DNA of 37,453 bases from JAFGFG01 sp964442905 (GCA_964442905.1 CAYUBD010000003.1:1-37453), one strand, 5' to 3'; positions 15,946 to 25,400 are shown, numbered from the stretch's first letter. The notes: a model not told the origin generated them from the sequence alone. Translations and numbers: made by a program.

Positions 15946-16971
15946 TTATTTCATTATGATGTCTATTGCTCTGTTTATTGCCTTGTACGGATCATCCAGC
16001 CTTTCAACAAGCTTTCCATTCTTTTTTCTACTATCGTCGGAATCAAGTATTTTCTTTGCCATAGAAACAGCTCTTTTAGTATCCTTTGTGTGATTCATAA
16101 TACCTTCTTTCACAAGCAGTTTATCTACACCTGGAAGATTATCAGGACAAAGTGATATTGTAGGGCATCCTCCAACACAAGCTTCACGGTTCATGCAGGA
16201 ACCTGCTCCTATCATGATATCTGCGAAGTTGTATAGGCTAAGTGTATCTATGTATTTCTTTGGTATTATGACATCCAGTTTGCTGAACTGTTCAGCATCA
16301 ACTTTACCTCGTGGAATGAAAACTATGTTTGAATCAGGATAATTTTTCTTTACACCTTCAAGTGTTGCGTATAGTGCAGATTTATGGAAGTTGTGTGACG
16401 CTAAAAGGGGCTCAGTTCTTGCTATTATAACTTTACCTGATTCTATCCCCAGAACATCAAGAACATCTCTTGTTGGCTTAAAATCAAAGAAATGTGAGGT
16501 TTCGCACACACCGTAAAATTCCATTATCTTCTTGGCACCGTATTTTTTCATTTTATTCATGTCTGTTGCTTTTGGTGAAACTATCACATCGGTTATAGGA
16601 GTCGTGAGTCTGCTCTGTTTTGCTGCAGTTTCGTGGTCTATAACCATCACAGACGGTATTCCAAGGCCAAAAGATACTCTGGCGCATTCTATAGAATGCT
16701 TAGAGATGGCAAGATCTGGCTTTTCTTTTGACAGAAGTTTTGTTAATTGAATTATTCTTTCAGAGCTGTGTATAAGCTTACTTTCTAAGTCTTTTCCGCC
16801 ATGAGAACCTACACTTGTGTATTGTATATTGTTTTTTTCAAGAATATCGTTCATTATACCGAACTGCCTGGAGGTCACCAGAACATCATTCCCGGACTTC
16901 TCAAGCCGTTTTATTAATGCTCTGAAGAAGTGCACGTGGGGGAGGCTGGCGACATCAATCCAGTACTTCAC
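15946..16971 (-). CDS. DUF354 family glycosyltransferase/epimerase-like protein
   Basis: 341 residues of the DUF354 (COG1817) family, which has the GT-B fold of MurG and UDP-GlcNAc 2-epimerase. It starts with the family signature MKYWIDVASLPHVHFF and has the C-terminal GAGSCMNREACVGGCPTISL loop, where GT-B enzymes bind the nucleotide sugar. The reaction is not established for this family. Its start overlaps the stop of the upstream lipid-sugar transferase gene by 4 bp (ATGA), so both are translated from one message and probably act in sequence on the same lipid-linked glycan. Confidence 0.85.
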   Translation of the reverse strand: MKYWIDVASLPHVHFFRALIKRLEKSGNDVLVTSRQFGIMNDILEKNNIQYTSVGSHGGKDLESKLIHSSERIIQLTKLLSKEKPDLAISKHSIECARVSFGLGIPSVMVIDHETAAKQSRLTTPITDVIVSPKATDMNKMKKYGAKKIMEFYGVCETSHFFDFKPTRDVLDVLGIESGKVIIARTEPLLASHNFHKSALYATLEGVKKNYPDSNIVFIPRGKVDAEQFSKLDVIIPKKYIDTLSLYNFADIMIGAGSCMNREACVGGCPTISLCPDNLPGVDKLLVKEGIMNHTKDTKRAVSMAKKILDSDDSRKKNGKLVERLDDPYKAINRAIDIIMK

Positions 16972-17894
16972 AGAAACACACCTGTAACGAATAGTGCTGA
17001 AGTTCCTATCATGAACAGAGCAGTCCAGAAGAAGCTTACCAGCTGCCTTTCGGTCATCGGCTTCAGCTTCAGAACAAGCCTGGACATGGACAAGTAGTCA
17101 CTTCTTGGAACCAGTATGTTCTCACCGTTAATCATCGTCCTCTTCATCTCGCTCGAGCTGAAGTAACCTGCTGAGAATCCCTTCAGAATCATGTCTCCTA
17201 TGTGCAGGGAAAGCAGCGGTATGAGGAGGTAGTAAAGGTTGTAGTAAAGGCAGATGCCTGCAAAGAAGCCACCGACCGTGAAAGTGCCCACATTGCCTGG
17301 AAATATACTGGCGGGGTATTTGTTGTGAAGCAGGAAGGAAAACAGTATCAGGAAAAAACCGACTGAAAGGTAGAATGGGATCACGTTTCCTGTTAAAAGG
17401 CAGAGCAATGAGAAGAAGAGCGCTATCAGTGAGCTGCAGCCAACCTCAAGGCCGTTGAACCCGGCGAACAGGTTGAACGTGTTCCCGATGCCTACAGTGA
17501 GCAGCAGCAGGATTGGTACAAAGAAAAGCACGGGATTCGATGGTATTATCAGAAGGATCCCTATGGCCGCAGACAGCGCGAGCTTCTTGTATTTTCCCAG
17601 TTGGAATATGTCATCAATGAGACCATATACCCCGAAGAATATCGTGGAAGCCATGACGAGCAGCACCATCTGAGACCCGGTAATTATGTATACGCACCAG
17701 AACAGGAAGAGCATGGGCAGGAATATGACTATGCCTCCCATTTCCGCTATCCTCGGCTTGTTTTTCTTGTGCACATCCACTCCGACTATCTTCATTCTTT
17801 TCAGTTTTCGGGCCAGGTTTGGTGTGACTATGTATGCCAGGACCGACAAAACTGCCGAAACCGATATTATAGGAACCAAAGGATTTACTGCCAT
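16968..17894 (-). CDS. Polyprenyl-phosphate sugar-1-phosphate transferase (GPT/MraY-WecA type)
   Basis: 308 residues with about ten membrane helices. It transfers a sugar-1-phosphate, likely GlcNAc-type, to a lipid phosphate carrier, the first step of N-glycan or polysaccharide assembly. Motifs in order: basic loop with KPRIAEMGG near residue 45-55, YGLIDD near 91-96 (metal-binding Asp pair), NTFNLFAGFNGLEVG near 140-155 (the NxxNxxDG equivalent), and FPGNVGTFTVGG near 198-210. The usual Asp in FPGDxG is Asn here. ATG 17894 is preferred over GTG 17918 because ATTTATATG lies about 25 bp upstream (leaderless). Confidence 0.85.
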   Translation of the reverse strand: MAVNPLVPIISVSAVLSVLAYIVTPNLARKLKRMKIVGVDVHKKNKPRIAEMGGIVIFLPMLFLFWCVYIITGSQMVLLVMASTIFFGVYGLIDDIFQLGKYKKLALSAAIGILLIIPSNPVLFFVPILLLLTVGIGNTFNLFAGFNGLEVGCSSLIALFFSLLCLLTGNVIPFYLSVGFFLILFSFLLHNKYPASIFPGNVGTFTVGGFFAGICLYYNLYYLLIPLLSLHIGDMILKGFSAGYFSSSEMKRTMINGENILVPRSDYLSMSRLVLKLKPMTERQLVSFFWTALFMIGTSALFVTGVFL

Positions 17895-17918
17895 AATTAA
17901 TAAGGGACGGCAAATCAC

Positions 17919-18048
17919 ATATAAATATTACTGATGGAACGTTGCATACTGGATTTTTAAGAATTTTTATAACTATCTATGTCGTTTATGGAATCATCAT
18001 ATCGTGTCTTATCATTCCAGGAACCTTTTAATCACGTCATATGAGAAT
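17919..18048. promoter_or_regulatory. Promoter gap upstream of the sugar-transferase operon
   Basis: It holds the TATA box of the minus-strand GPT gene near 17917-17927 and, nearer 17955-17975, T-rich stretches that may end the glycan operon coming from above. No gene is seen. Confidence 0.4.
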
Positions 18049-18996
18049 TCAGGCAATCTTAGACGTTAATTTTATTTTATAGGTCTTCTTGAACTTCTCT
18101 CTCTCTATGAGACCCCTTTCTTCAAGGCTCCTGAGCATCCTTGATATCTTCGGTTTGGAGTATCCTGTCAGATGCGCAAGCTTGTTCTGCTCGGTTTTTC
18201 CATGCATTTTTACTATCTCTATGAGCTTTTCATCATCCTCGCCCAGCAGGAATATCCCACCTTTGTCACCTTTGAATCTGAAGATTACCGCAGCCGCCAG
18301 TATTATTATCACTGTAAGTGAGAATATCAGATAGAATTCAAGGAGTGTAGGTATATCTTCAGCTGTTTCCTTGAGCATGCTCGTTTCTATCGTTTCGACA
18401 GCAAGTCCGAGTGTGTTGACCGCATCCTCTGCACTTTTTTCCGAGCTTATGAGAACTGCGGATTTTACCCCGAGTTTCCTTATGGCGTCCCTGGTCTCAT
18501 CAGGGATGGTGGCATTGTTTATGAACAGTATCGGTACGCCCTTTTCAAGGGCTGCGTGCTGTGCAATAAGGAATCCACTATAATCCTCACCGTTTGTTAT
18601 CACGACCTCACTTGATTCCCCCCACAGGTCTATCGCCACCCTTGCCGCAGTGCCGTACCTGTTCCAGTCCCACAGCCTGTTTACTATGAAGCCCATGTCC
18701 TTGAGGTTGTTTTCAACTGTCTTGGATATAGCACTCTCACCACCGATTATCAGCAGCAGCTGGTATCCCCTTTCCCTGAAACCCATGAGTTCGCTTTTTA
18801 TCTGGGGCTGTATGCTGTCCGGGTTGACAAAAACCAGCGGCACTTTTTCAGTGCTGGCGTATATGGAAGCTGTGATGTAATCCGTTGGAATGTCGCCTCT
18901 TACTACTATCACATCATAAGAGACAAATGCCTCCGCTGCTGATGGCGACAGCAGCAACACTAATGCCGTTAAGACTGCAACCTTTCCGATTTCCAT
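18049..18996 (-). CDS. CWB2-like sensor fused to membrane helix and winged helix
   Basis: 315 residues. Signal peptide 1-23; an extracellular domain at about 24-205 resembling cell-wall-binding repeat 2 (alternating beta strands and helices with VIVVRGDIPTDY, LLIIGGESAIS, RYGTAARVA, VVITNGEDYSG); a membrane helix at about 217-240; and a cytoplasmic winged helix at about 250-312 with YSKPKISRMLRSLEERGLI. It is the last gene of the glycan operon, overlapping the flippase gene by 28 bp, so it probably senses the wall or glycan and controls envelope genes. The C-terminal half closely matches the regulator at 1391-2326; the sensors differ. Confidence 0.75.
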   Translation of the reverse strand: MEIGKVAVLTALVLLLSPSAAEAFVSYDVIVVRGDIPTDYITASIYASTEKVPLVFVNPDSIQPQIKSELMGFRERGYQLLLIIGGESAISKTVENNLKDMGFIVNRLWDWNRYGTAARVAIDLWGESSEVVITNGEDYSGFLIAQHAALEKGVPILFINNATIPDETRDAIRKLGVKSAVLISSEKSAEDAVNTLGLAVETIETSMLKETAEDIPTLLEFYLIFSLTVIIILAAAVIFRFKGDKGGIFLLGEDDEKLIEIVKMHGKTEQNKLAHLTGYSKPKISRMLRSLEERGLIEREKFKKTYKIKLTSKIA

Positions 18997-20195
18997 ATCA
19001 AAACACCCAATACTGCGATTGAAGCCATTGATGAAATCAGCAATGCGACTATGGCTCCCATGTACATCATTATCGGTATCAGATAAACATTTAGAATTAT
19101 GCTTAAAAAGGCAAATACAACTCCGGAATATACTGCATATTTCTGCCGGCCTATTGAATTAACGAAGAAGTAGAGTATAGTGAGTAATCCCAGCAGTATG
19201 TATGCAGCCATCATCAATGGAAGGAAGTCGAATATTCCCAGATAAACCGGGTTTATTATGTTTATGGCAGGCCTTCCGGCAATCATGATAAGGACTGTAT
19301 AAAGGACAAAGAGCACACCACTGGCTTTGAGCGCCCTGAAAAGCTCCTTCCGTCTTTTCCGGACATCTACCTGGATTGATGATGCTTTCGGCAGGAGCGC
19401 ATTCGAATATGAATTAGCTATTATCAGATAACCTATGCAAAGCGCCACGCCCGTATCATAAAAACCGGCTTCGGCCGTTGAGAAGAATCCTGAAAGGACG
19501 ACCCTGTCAAGGTTCATCGAAAACTGCCTCAGGAACTCGCTGAGAAAGATTGGAAATGAGTATATCAGCAGCGTCCTGAATGTCGTGAAGACTTCCCCCG
19601 AACTGTATTCGAAGCCTTCCCTGTTCCTGATGAGTATGTACACGTCTATAAGCACGAAGCTTGCCACGAACGCAAGGAACGGTGCATAGTAAAGTCCTGC
19701 GTACAGCAGTCCCAGCAGTGCGGCAATCCTTATGACCATCATCGCTGCATCCGTCAGGGAGCTGGACCTCATCTCATACATGCCGCGGAAGTAGAATATG
19801 CCTATGTTGTATATGGCGGCGAACGGGACCGCAAGGATGGCCCAGTACATGACAGACAGGCTGACGTTGATGAGCGATGACAGCAGAGGCGCTAATACCA
19901 GGAGCACTCCCGATATCACAAGTGCAATGACCAGCGACCCGAGCAGCGCTGCAGTATAATACAACTTTTTCTTTCCATGATCCTCTGCGACAAACTTTGC
20001 CATACCGAGCGTGATGTTGAATGTTGCGAAGAGGACGAACCAGTTGAATATTATCAGGAATACAGCGACCTCTCCGTATGCTCCAATCGGCAACGTATTC
20101 ATGCATATTATCCTGAACAGCACGCCTCCGAGCTTGAGGAATATGAATCCTACGAGGAGAACAAGACCGCCTCTATAAAGATTATCGCTTTTCAT
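18969..20195 (-). CDS. Wzx-like polysaccharide flippase
   Basis: 408 residues with about 12 membrane helices, of the polysaccharide-biosynthesis/MATE-like flippase superfamily. It is expected to move lipid-linked oligosaccharide across the membrane. Support: even helix spacing, the N-terminal GGLVLLVGFIFLKLGGVLFR, and FPIFLSEFLRQFSMNLDR in the middle, where such flippases have a similar charged loop. Start overlaps the upstream polymerase stop by 14 bp; end overlaps the CWB2 regulator by 28 bp. The substrate is not predictable. Confidence 0.8.
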   Translation of the reverse strand: MKSDNLYRGGLVLLVGFIFLKLGGVLFRIICMNTLPIGAYGEVAVFLIIFNWFVLFATFNITLGMAKFVAEDHGKKKLYYTAALLGSLVIALVISGVLLVLAPLLSSLINVSLSVMYWAILAVPFAAIYNIGIFYFRGMYEMRSSSLTDAAMMVIRIAALLGLLYAGLYYAPFLAFVASFVLIDVYILIRNREGFEYSSGEVFTTFRTLLIYSFPIFLSEFLRQFSMNLDRVVLSGFFSTAEAGFYDTGVALCIGYLIIANSYSNALLPKASSIQVDVRKRRKELFRALKASGVLFVLYTVLIMIAGRPAINIINPVYLGIFDFLPLMMAAYILLGLLTILYFFVNSIGRQKYAVYSGVVFAFLSIILNVYLIPIMMYMGAIVALLISSMASIAVLGVLIWKSERLQS

Positions 20196-21336
20196 GTCTT
20201 ATCACCCTGAGCCATCCGAGATATATGAAACATAATATCACGAGGATATTAATGCCGACGTCCAGCGTTGCTATAAGCATCGCCGTCAGGATCGCATAAA
20301 GCCTGTAGTCCTTCCTGTAGAGGTTTTCAAGGACTGCTCCAAGCCACCACGAGACCAGGAATATCCCGATGAGGCCGAAGTTCAGCATGGACTCACCGAA
20401 TGCTGTCGATGTTATCCTGTCATCATAACCGTAGAGCAGCCTGCATGTGAATTCGGTAGACTCCATTGTCAGTGATGCCCCGAATGTATGTCCCCATGGG
20501 AAGGAAATATTAACTATATCGTCGAATACGGTCATCGTGAATGCCAGTCTGTGCTCCAGGGTCCTCATCGGGTCCAGATTCCATGTAGTATGATTCCATG
20601 ACATCAGAGAATACCCGGTTAAAACGAAGATTGCGCAGACTACTGCCGCCGCGATTGCGATTGCTGATAAATTCCTCATGTTTCTTTTCTCTCTCAATTC
20701 CAGCAGTACCCATGTTATGAATGCTATCCCCATGTAAAGCCTGAAAGTCGAAAGCGCCAGCGACAAAACAAGGAACATCCAGAGATATTTTCTTTTCGGG
20801 TGTATCATTGCAAGTGAGTAAGTCATCAGGAAAAACCCAGTCATGAACATCGGGTTTACGTTTGCAAAAAGATCCTTGTGCAGATTCATGTCCATCACGG
20901 GAAGGCCGTTCAGAGCATAGCTGAGCCATAGGAGAAAAGTGCCGGCTGTGAAAACGTATTCCCATTTCATTTTTGAGAATAACAGGATGTACGACAGGAG
21001 AAGCGTTCCCAATACGAAAACTACAGAGAAGGCGGGATTAAGGTTAAGCACGAAATGAGCTGTTATTATTCCAAGGAAGATCGCGGCGAGCACGGGAAAA
21101 TAAGAGAGCTTCAGTGCATGCCTGCCGGTTCTGATGCCGATATAGAATGACGCAAGGCCGAAGAGAAAAACAGAGAAGGTCAGGATTGGCGATGTCATCT
21201 CAATGCCATTCAGATCGAGCGCGGGATCGAATGCGGCAGCCGTGCTTATCAAAAGATAGACAAAGCCGGCGGCTATGAATATCCGAGGACTCGCCAGGAA
21301 ATCATGCACTTTTTCTGTAAAGGCTTTCGGTTTCAT
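20182..21336 (-). CDS. Wzy-like oligosaccharide polymerase (predicted)
   Basis: 384 residues with about 11 membrane helices and one large outside loop (about 255-320) ending in STAFGESMLNFGLIG, the layout of O-antigen/oligosaccharide repeat-unit polymerases. Sequence conservation in this family is weak, so the call rests on topology and neighbours (flippase after it, GT4 before it). The ATG at 21336 (MKPKAF) is preferred; the longer in-frame version from 21396 adds a non-hydrophobic leader that lies inside the GT4 gene. Overlap with GT4 is then 35 bp, so expression is probably coupled. Confidence 0.65.
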   Translation of the reverse strand: MKPKAFTEKVHDFLASPRIFIAAGFVYLLISTAAAFDPALDLNGIEMTSPILTFSVFLFGLASFYIGIRTGRHALKLSYFPVLAAIFLGIITAHFVLNLNPAFSVVFVLGTLLLSYILLFSKMKWEYVFTAGTFLLWLSYALNGLPVMDMNLHKDLFANVNPMFMTGFFLMTYSLAMIHPKRKYLWMFLVLSLALSTFRLYMGIAFITWVLLELREKRNMRNLSAIAIAAAVVCAIFVLTGYSLMSWNHTTWNLDPMRTLEHRLAFTMTVFDDIVNISFPWGHTFGASLTMESTEFTCRLLYGYDDRITSTAFGESMLNFGLIGIFLVSWWLGAVLENLYRKDYRLYAILTAMLIATLDVGINILVILCFIYLGWLRVIRHEKR

Positions 21337-22390
21337 CGCACATCTTCTCCAATGTAAATCCCTGTGAAATCTTTCTGTTCCCTTTAACGACAGCATTCCT
21401 GAATTTACTGCTTTCGAGTATTTTCACGACAATGTGAGGGAGGTTTTCAGTCACTGCCAGACCGGGCATGATTTCGGGCAGCGCTCCCGCAGGGGATGCC
21501 ACGACGGGAACACCAAGACGCATAGCCTCCAACGCTGTCAGTCCGAATCCTTCAACTCTTGAAGGAACCACGATGACATCAGAAGCTTTCATGTACCGGA
21601 GCGTTTCATCATGGTCTTTGGGACCGGTAAAAACAACTGAATCCTCTAATCCGAACTTTTCACAGAAATGCTCAAGCGATTTTCTTTGCGGGCCATCACC
21701 GACAACGAGAAAACACATGCCCTTTCTGTACGAAAGGTGTTCGGCAAGTATGAGGAATATGTCAGCACCCTTGGCTTCCGTAAGCTTTCCTGCAAATGTG
21801 ATTATATTCTTGTCGGGGAGTTTCAGGTGCTTCCTTAGACTTTTTTTGCTCTCTTTCGGTAAGCCCATGTCACTAAGCCCGTTGTAAATGACTGAGATCT
21901 TCTTTTTGTCTGTGCCCAGGGATTCCGCGGTCTCTGCAAGATACTCCGATACACAGATAAGCCTGTCACATGAATTCCCGACACTCTTTATTATCATCCT
22001 GCCGAACATCCCGCCAGCAAGAGACAGCAGATCAGACCCGTGTGCCGTTACAAAAAACTTTATTTTCTTCCTGCAAATCTTCCTGTAGAAAGAAGCCACG
22101 GTTCCCGGCGGATGCATGAACTGTGAATGGATGATATCGATTTTATTCTTCTTTGCAGTGGATCTCAGTTTGAAAAGAGCGCCAAGAAAGAACGACATTC
22201 CTCTCAGGAATTTCATGTTGATTATGGGAACCTCAATTACTTCAACATTCCCTGAACTCTTCCTCCCAAGCCTGCCGTAGGTTATCAGGAATATCTTATG
22301 CCCCTTTGACAGCATCTTCACAAGGCTCTCGGTATGCACCGGCACGCCTCCTGTCTGCGGAGGATACGGTGATATCATGCAGATATTCAT
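21302..22390 (-). CDS. GT4-family glycosyltransferase
   Basis: 362 residues of GT-B fold, retaining GT4 family. N-terminal signature MISPYPPQTGGVPVHTESL with the GG donor/acceptor loop, AGKLTEAKGAD at the domain junction, and the C-terminal EGFGLTALEAMRLGVPVVAS containing the E-x7-E nucleotide-sugar site. It adds a sugar from a nucleotide donor on the cytoplasmic side. Its start overlaps the stop of the GT-C fusion gene by 4 bp (ATGA). The only soluble glycosyltransferase in this operon; others must be elsewhere. Confidence 0.92.
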   Translation of the reverse strand: MNICMISPYPPQTGGVPVHTESLVKMLSKGHKIFLITYGRLGRKSSGNVEVIEVPIINMKFLRGMSFFLGALFKLRSTAKKNKIDIIHSQFMHPPGTVASFYRKICRKKIKFFVTAHGSDLLSLAGGMFGRMIIKSVGNSCDRLICVSEYLAETAESLGTDKKKISVIYNGLSDMGLPKESKKSLRKHLKLPDKNIITFAGKLTEAKGADIFLILAEHLSYRKGMCFLVVGDGPQRKSLEHFCEKFGLEDSVVFTGPKDHDETLRYMKASDVIVVPSRVEGFGLTALEAMRLGVPVVASPAGALPEIMPGLAVTENLPHIVVKILESSKFRNAVVKGNRKISQGFTLEKMCDETESLYRKSA

Positions 22391-24792
22391 ATGTTATCAC
22401 TCATTATCTGAACGAGTGCTTCCAGGTCGTCCTTCTCCGGGTCGTAAGTCTCTGAAAGATAATCAAGCGTAAGCTGCTTCTGAGCCTCCATGCCGGCAAA
22501 ACCGTATATCTCTATAGCCTTCGGGTATGATACCCTCTCAGTCTTAACCACCCGGCCGGTCTCCGGCGTGACATAGTTCCAGAACATGCCTTTGCTATTC
22601 TGCTGGGTCGAAAGCCATCTCGCTCCCTTCTCTATTGCAGGCCTGACAGATCCATCCCCGCTCATCCCGTAGTATTCAATCAATGAATCCAGTATCGTGG
22701 TCTGGGAGTTTACCGTGCTCCTGTCGCTGAACTCGCCGTATGGCCATGCGCCATCCTCTTTCTGGACATCAATGAGCTTCTGCACAATGACGCCTACAGC
22801 TTCTGTGTTTTCTATCCTGGATAATGCCGGCAGGCATACTGCGTCTGTCCTGTAATCATCGAATTGCGAGCTCCCGAGTGTCCGTACCCAATTTCCGTTG
22901 AAATTCGAATTTATCATTGAGACCGAGGAATCGAGATCCGGAACCGGCGTACCCGGATATTTTTCATGTATTTCCATCAGGTCGCTCACAACAAGGCACG
23001 TCGTTGCAGTGCTCTTCTTCGGATTCTCATATTTCTGGTCAAAGTAACCACCATCATGAAGCTGCTCAAAATCCAGCCAGTTAAGAAGCCAATATGCTCT
23101 GGCCATGTAAACATCGTTTCCGGTTCTGTCATGCATTAACACGAGCATCTTGACGATTTCCGTGATGTCGGGATAATGCGCCCTGTAGTCCCTGTGGTCC
23201 AGATAGGCGATGCCGTTCCAGTACTCTTCCAGGTAAGGCATGAGTGATGTCGCCATTTTGCTGTCGAACGTCGGTCTGTAGTCTTCGAAATCGGTATACT
23301 CCGTTAGCTTTTCCGTGTGATTTTCTGGAAGCATCGGCTCCGGGTTGTACTCGTAAATCTCTGCCATGTCGTTCGCGAAGACAGGCTCAAAGTGCGTGTC
23401 ATAGCTGAGGTGGTCGACCAGACCGTATTTCAGAGCATCAAGCTCTGACCTCATCCTCGCGTCTATGTATATGTAGTCAACATCGTAGCCATCCATCAGC
23501 TTCAGCATCCAGTCCATGTTGGCAGAACGGAACATCACGAACATGTCTATGTAGGCCCCCTTGGCCTCGTCGACAGACGGCGGCTCCTCGAAGAAACCCT
23601 GGTATATCTTCTTCCATGTAAGTATGTCCTTCCTCTCTGTCATGCCCATTATGTAGTATCCCTCTTCTTTCCATGTGAGGATTATCGAATCCTGCGGGGT
23701 GTTCCCCTTTATCCAGTTGAGAGCTTCGATTTCCTCCGGGCTCGGATGCTCGACTATGTACAATGATGTGGCAAGCGCCTGCAGAACTGCGAATATCACT
23801 ATGAAAGAAAGCACGTATTTCAGGACATTCCCTTTCTTCTTGCATTCTGGAATGACGTAATTTATGACTGCATAACCCGCAAGCAGTGATATGGGTATCG
23901 CGGCATACGGATCCCTGAATCTGAAAGAGAACGAACCTATTCCAAGAAGCAGTGCGGCCCACACTATCAGGAACAGCTTGAGCTTGTCCTTCGTCTTATG
24001 CAGGAGTATGATTCCGATAACCGCAAATACAATGTGCGCACCGCCCATCCATTTCAGGTATCCGAGCGCTGAAACTGCCTCGATATTGATCCTGGCCAGG
24101 AGGTCTGAGAAGTAATTCGTAATCACGAAGTATATGGCTGCTATGAATGCACCCATTGAGAGAACATATCTTTTCTTCCTGAAAATGCCAGAGTAGTAGA
24201 CGAGCAGCAGCAGCAAGGCAGAAAGCACGTACAGTGTCCATCCCCTGTGCGAGAAAGCATAAACCACCAGCACCAGAAGAGAAATCCCCAACTGCTTCAT
24301 TTCCTTTGTTCTGAGGTATCTTATCAGGAAAAGCAGCGAGATCGTGAACAAAAGCACACCGAAACCTTCAGGTATGGGCATCGATGTCCTGAAGATGTGT
24401 ATCGGGCTTGTAGCGAAGAACAGCGCGGAGAAAAGCGACACCCCGTCATCGCGGAATATCTCCTGGGATATCCTGAATATGAATATGCATGTCAGTGCGC
24501 CTATTGTGGCCCCGACAAGGTGCGCGCCGGCCACGGGCGGGAGGAACAGCAGGAAAAACGCAAGAAGCGCATGGAATCCGGGAGGATAGCTGTATGCCTT
24601 CATCCCTATGAGTGAAAGCGGGTCCATCGAAAGAAGTGTGCCTTTTTCAGCAATCCTCAGCGCTATGTCTATGTGCAGGTACGAGTCAAGCCCTGCAGGC
24701 ACCTGGAATACCAATACCGGGAGAATCCTCACGAATACGGCAAAGATGAATATGGCCAGCAGAATTTTTGAAGTAAGATTTAAGCTCTTCAT
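22387..24792 (-). CDS. GT-C (STT3-like) membrane glycosyltransferase fused to an alpha/alpha toroid
   Basis: About 801 residues. Residues 1-350 hold some 11-12 membrane helices; the first outside loop has GLDSYLHIDIALRIAEKG at about 35-50, like the STT3/AglB motif D-x-Y-x-H. After the last helix a soluble part has TWKEEGYYI at about 372, at the place of the STT3 WWDYG motif but degenerate. Residues about 500-801 are helical with DGAWPYGEFSD and ARWLSTQQNSKGMFW, typical of alpha/alpha barrels (terpene-cyclase or GH-like toroids). Outside glycan transfer or trimming is a fair guess. Start: GGAG is 6 nt from ATG 24792 but 0-1 nt from ATG 24798. It leads the operon. Confidence 0.75.
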   Translation of the reverse strand: MKSLNLTSKILLAIFIFAVFVRILPVLVFQVPAGLDSYLHIDIALRIAEKGTLLSMDPLSLIGMKAYSYPPGFHALLAFFLLFLPPVAGAHLVGATIGALTCIFIFRISQEIFRDDGVSLFSALFFATSPIHIFRTSMPIPEGFGVLLFTISLLFLIRYLRTKEMKQLGISLLVLVVYAFSHRGWTLYVLSALLLLLVYYSGIFRKKRYVLSMGAFIAAIYFVITNYFSDLLARINIEAVSALGYLKWMGGAHIVFAVIGIILLHKTKDKLKLFLIVWAALLLGIGSFSFRFRDPYAAIPISLLAGYAVINYVIPECKKKGNVLKYVLSFIVIFAVLQALATSLYIVEHPSPEEIEALNWIKGNTPQDSIILTWKEEGYYIMGMTERKDILTWKKIYQGFFEEPPSVDEAKGAYIDMFVMFRSANMDWMLKLMDGYDVDYIYIDARMRSELDALKYGLVDHLSYDTHFEPVFANDMAEIYEYNPEPMLPENHTEKLTEYTDFEDYRPTFDSKMATSLMPYLEEYWNGIAYLDHRDYRAHYPDITEIVKMLVLMHDRTGNDVYMARAYWLLNWLDFEQLHDGGYFDQKYENPKKSTATTCLVVSDLMEIHEKYPGTPVPDLDSSVSMINSNFNGNWVRTLGSSQFDDYRTDAVCLPALSRIENTEAVGVIVQKLIDVQKEDGAWPYGEFSDRSTVNSQTTILDSLIEYYGMSGDGSVRPAIEKGARWLSTQQNSKGMFWNYVTPETGRVVKTERVSYPKAIEIYGFAGMEAQKQLTLDYLSETYDPEKDDLEALVQIMSDNI

Positions 24793-24870
24793 ATCCATCT
24801 CCAGCTAATGTAAATTTGATAGCCCTGTTTAAAAATAAAAGAATACGGAAAAAGAAAGCGCTAAAACAGC

Positions 24871-25359
24871 CTATTTCTTTATTTCCTCGTCGAATGATTC
24901 AATCTGCTGCCTCAGCTTCATGAGCATGTCGTTGGTCTTCTCCAGGGAAACGGACATAAGCTGCTTCTCGTTCTCAAGGTTCTTTATCTGCTCAGAGAGA
25001 GTCACCTTCTCTGAAGACATGTGGGCCTTGTCTTCCTTCAGGCTTTCTATCTTTGACTGGAAGACGTTTATCTCTTCTGCCTTCCTCTGAAGCTCTTCCT
25101 GCAGCTTGTCCCGTGTGGCCTTCAGGTCGCCTACGACCTCCTTGAGGTGGATTTCCTGCTGCTTCAGCTTCCTGATTTTAGCCGTGAGCTGCTTCTTCTG
25201 TTCCTTGATGTCAAGAGCCTTTACAACATCCTCAGTGAGAGTATCCACTACGTCCTCAAGACCCCTGATGTGTTCTGCCTTGACGGGCTGCGGTTTCTGC
25301 TCCTGCGGGGAACTCTCTTCCTGCGGCGGCATATCCTGATTTGGTACTTCTTCAGCCAT
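24871..25359 (-). CDS. Hypothetical coiled-coil protein
   Basis: 162 residues, not recognised by family. A Pro/Gln/Glu-rich N terminus (1-30) is followed by a nearly unbroken coiled coil at about 35-158 with regular Leu/Ile heptads and many Lys/Glu. Size and layout are prefoldin- or SMC-arm-like, but no globular domain is seen. The ATG at 25359 has GGTGT upstream. It follows the Zn-ribbon coiled-coil gene by 41 bp on the same strand; both may work in one assembly. Confidence 0.65.
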   Translation of the reverse strand: MAEEVPNQDMPPQEESSPQEQKPQPVKAEHIRGLEDVVDTLTEDVVKALDIKEQKKQLTAKIRKLKQQEIHLKEVVGDLKATRDKLQEELQRKAEEINVFQSKIESLKEDKAHMSSEKVTLSEQIKNLENEKQLMSVSLEKTNDMLMKLRQQIESFDEEIKK

Positions 25360-25400
25360 AATTACACCAATAATTATTATTCGCTTAGCTCGTATTTAAA

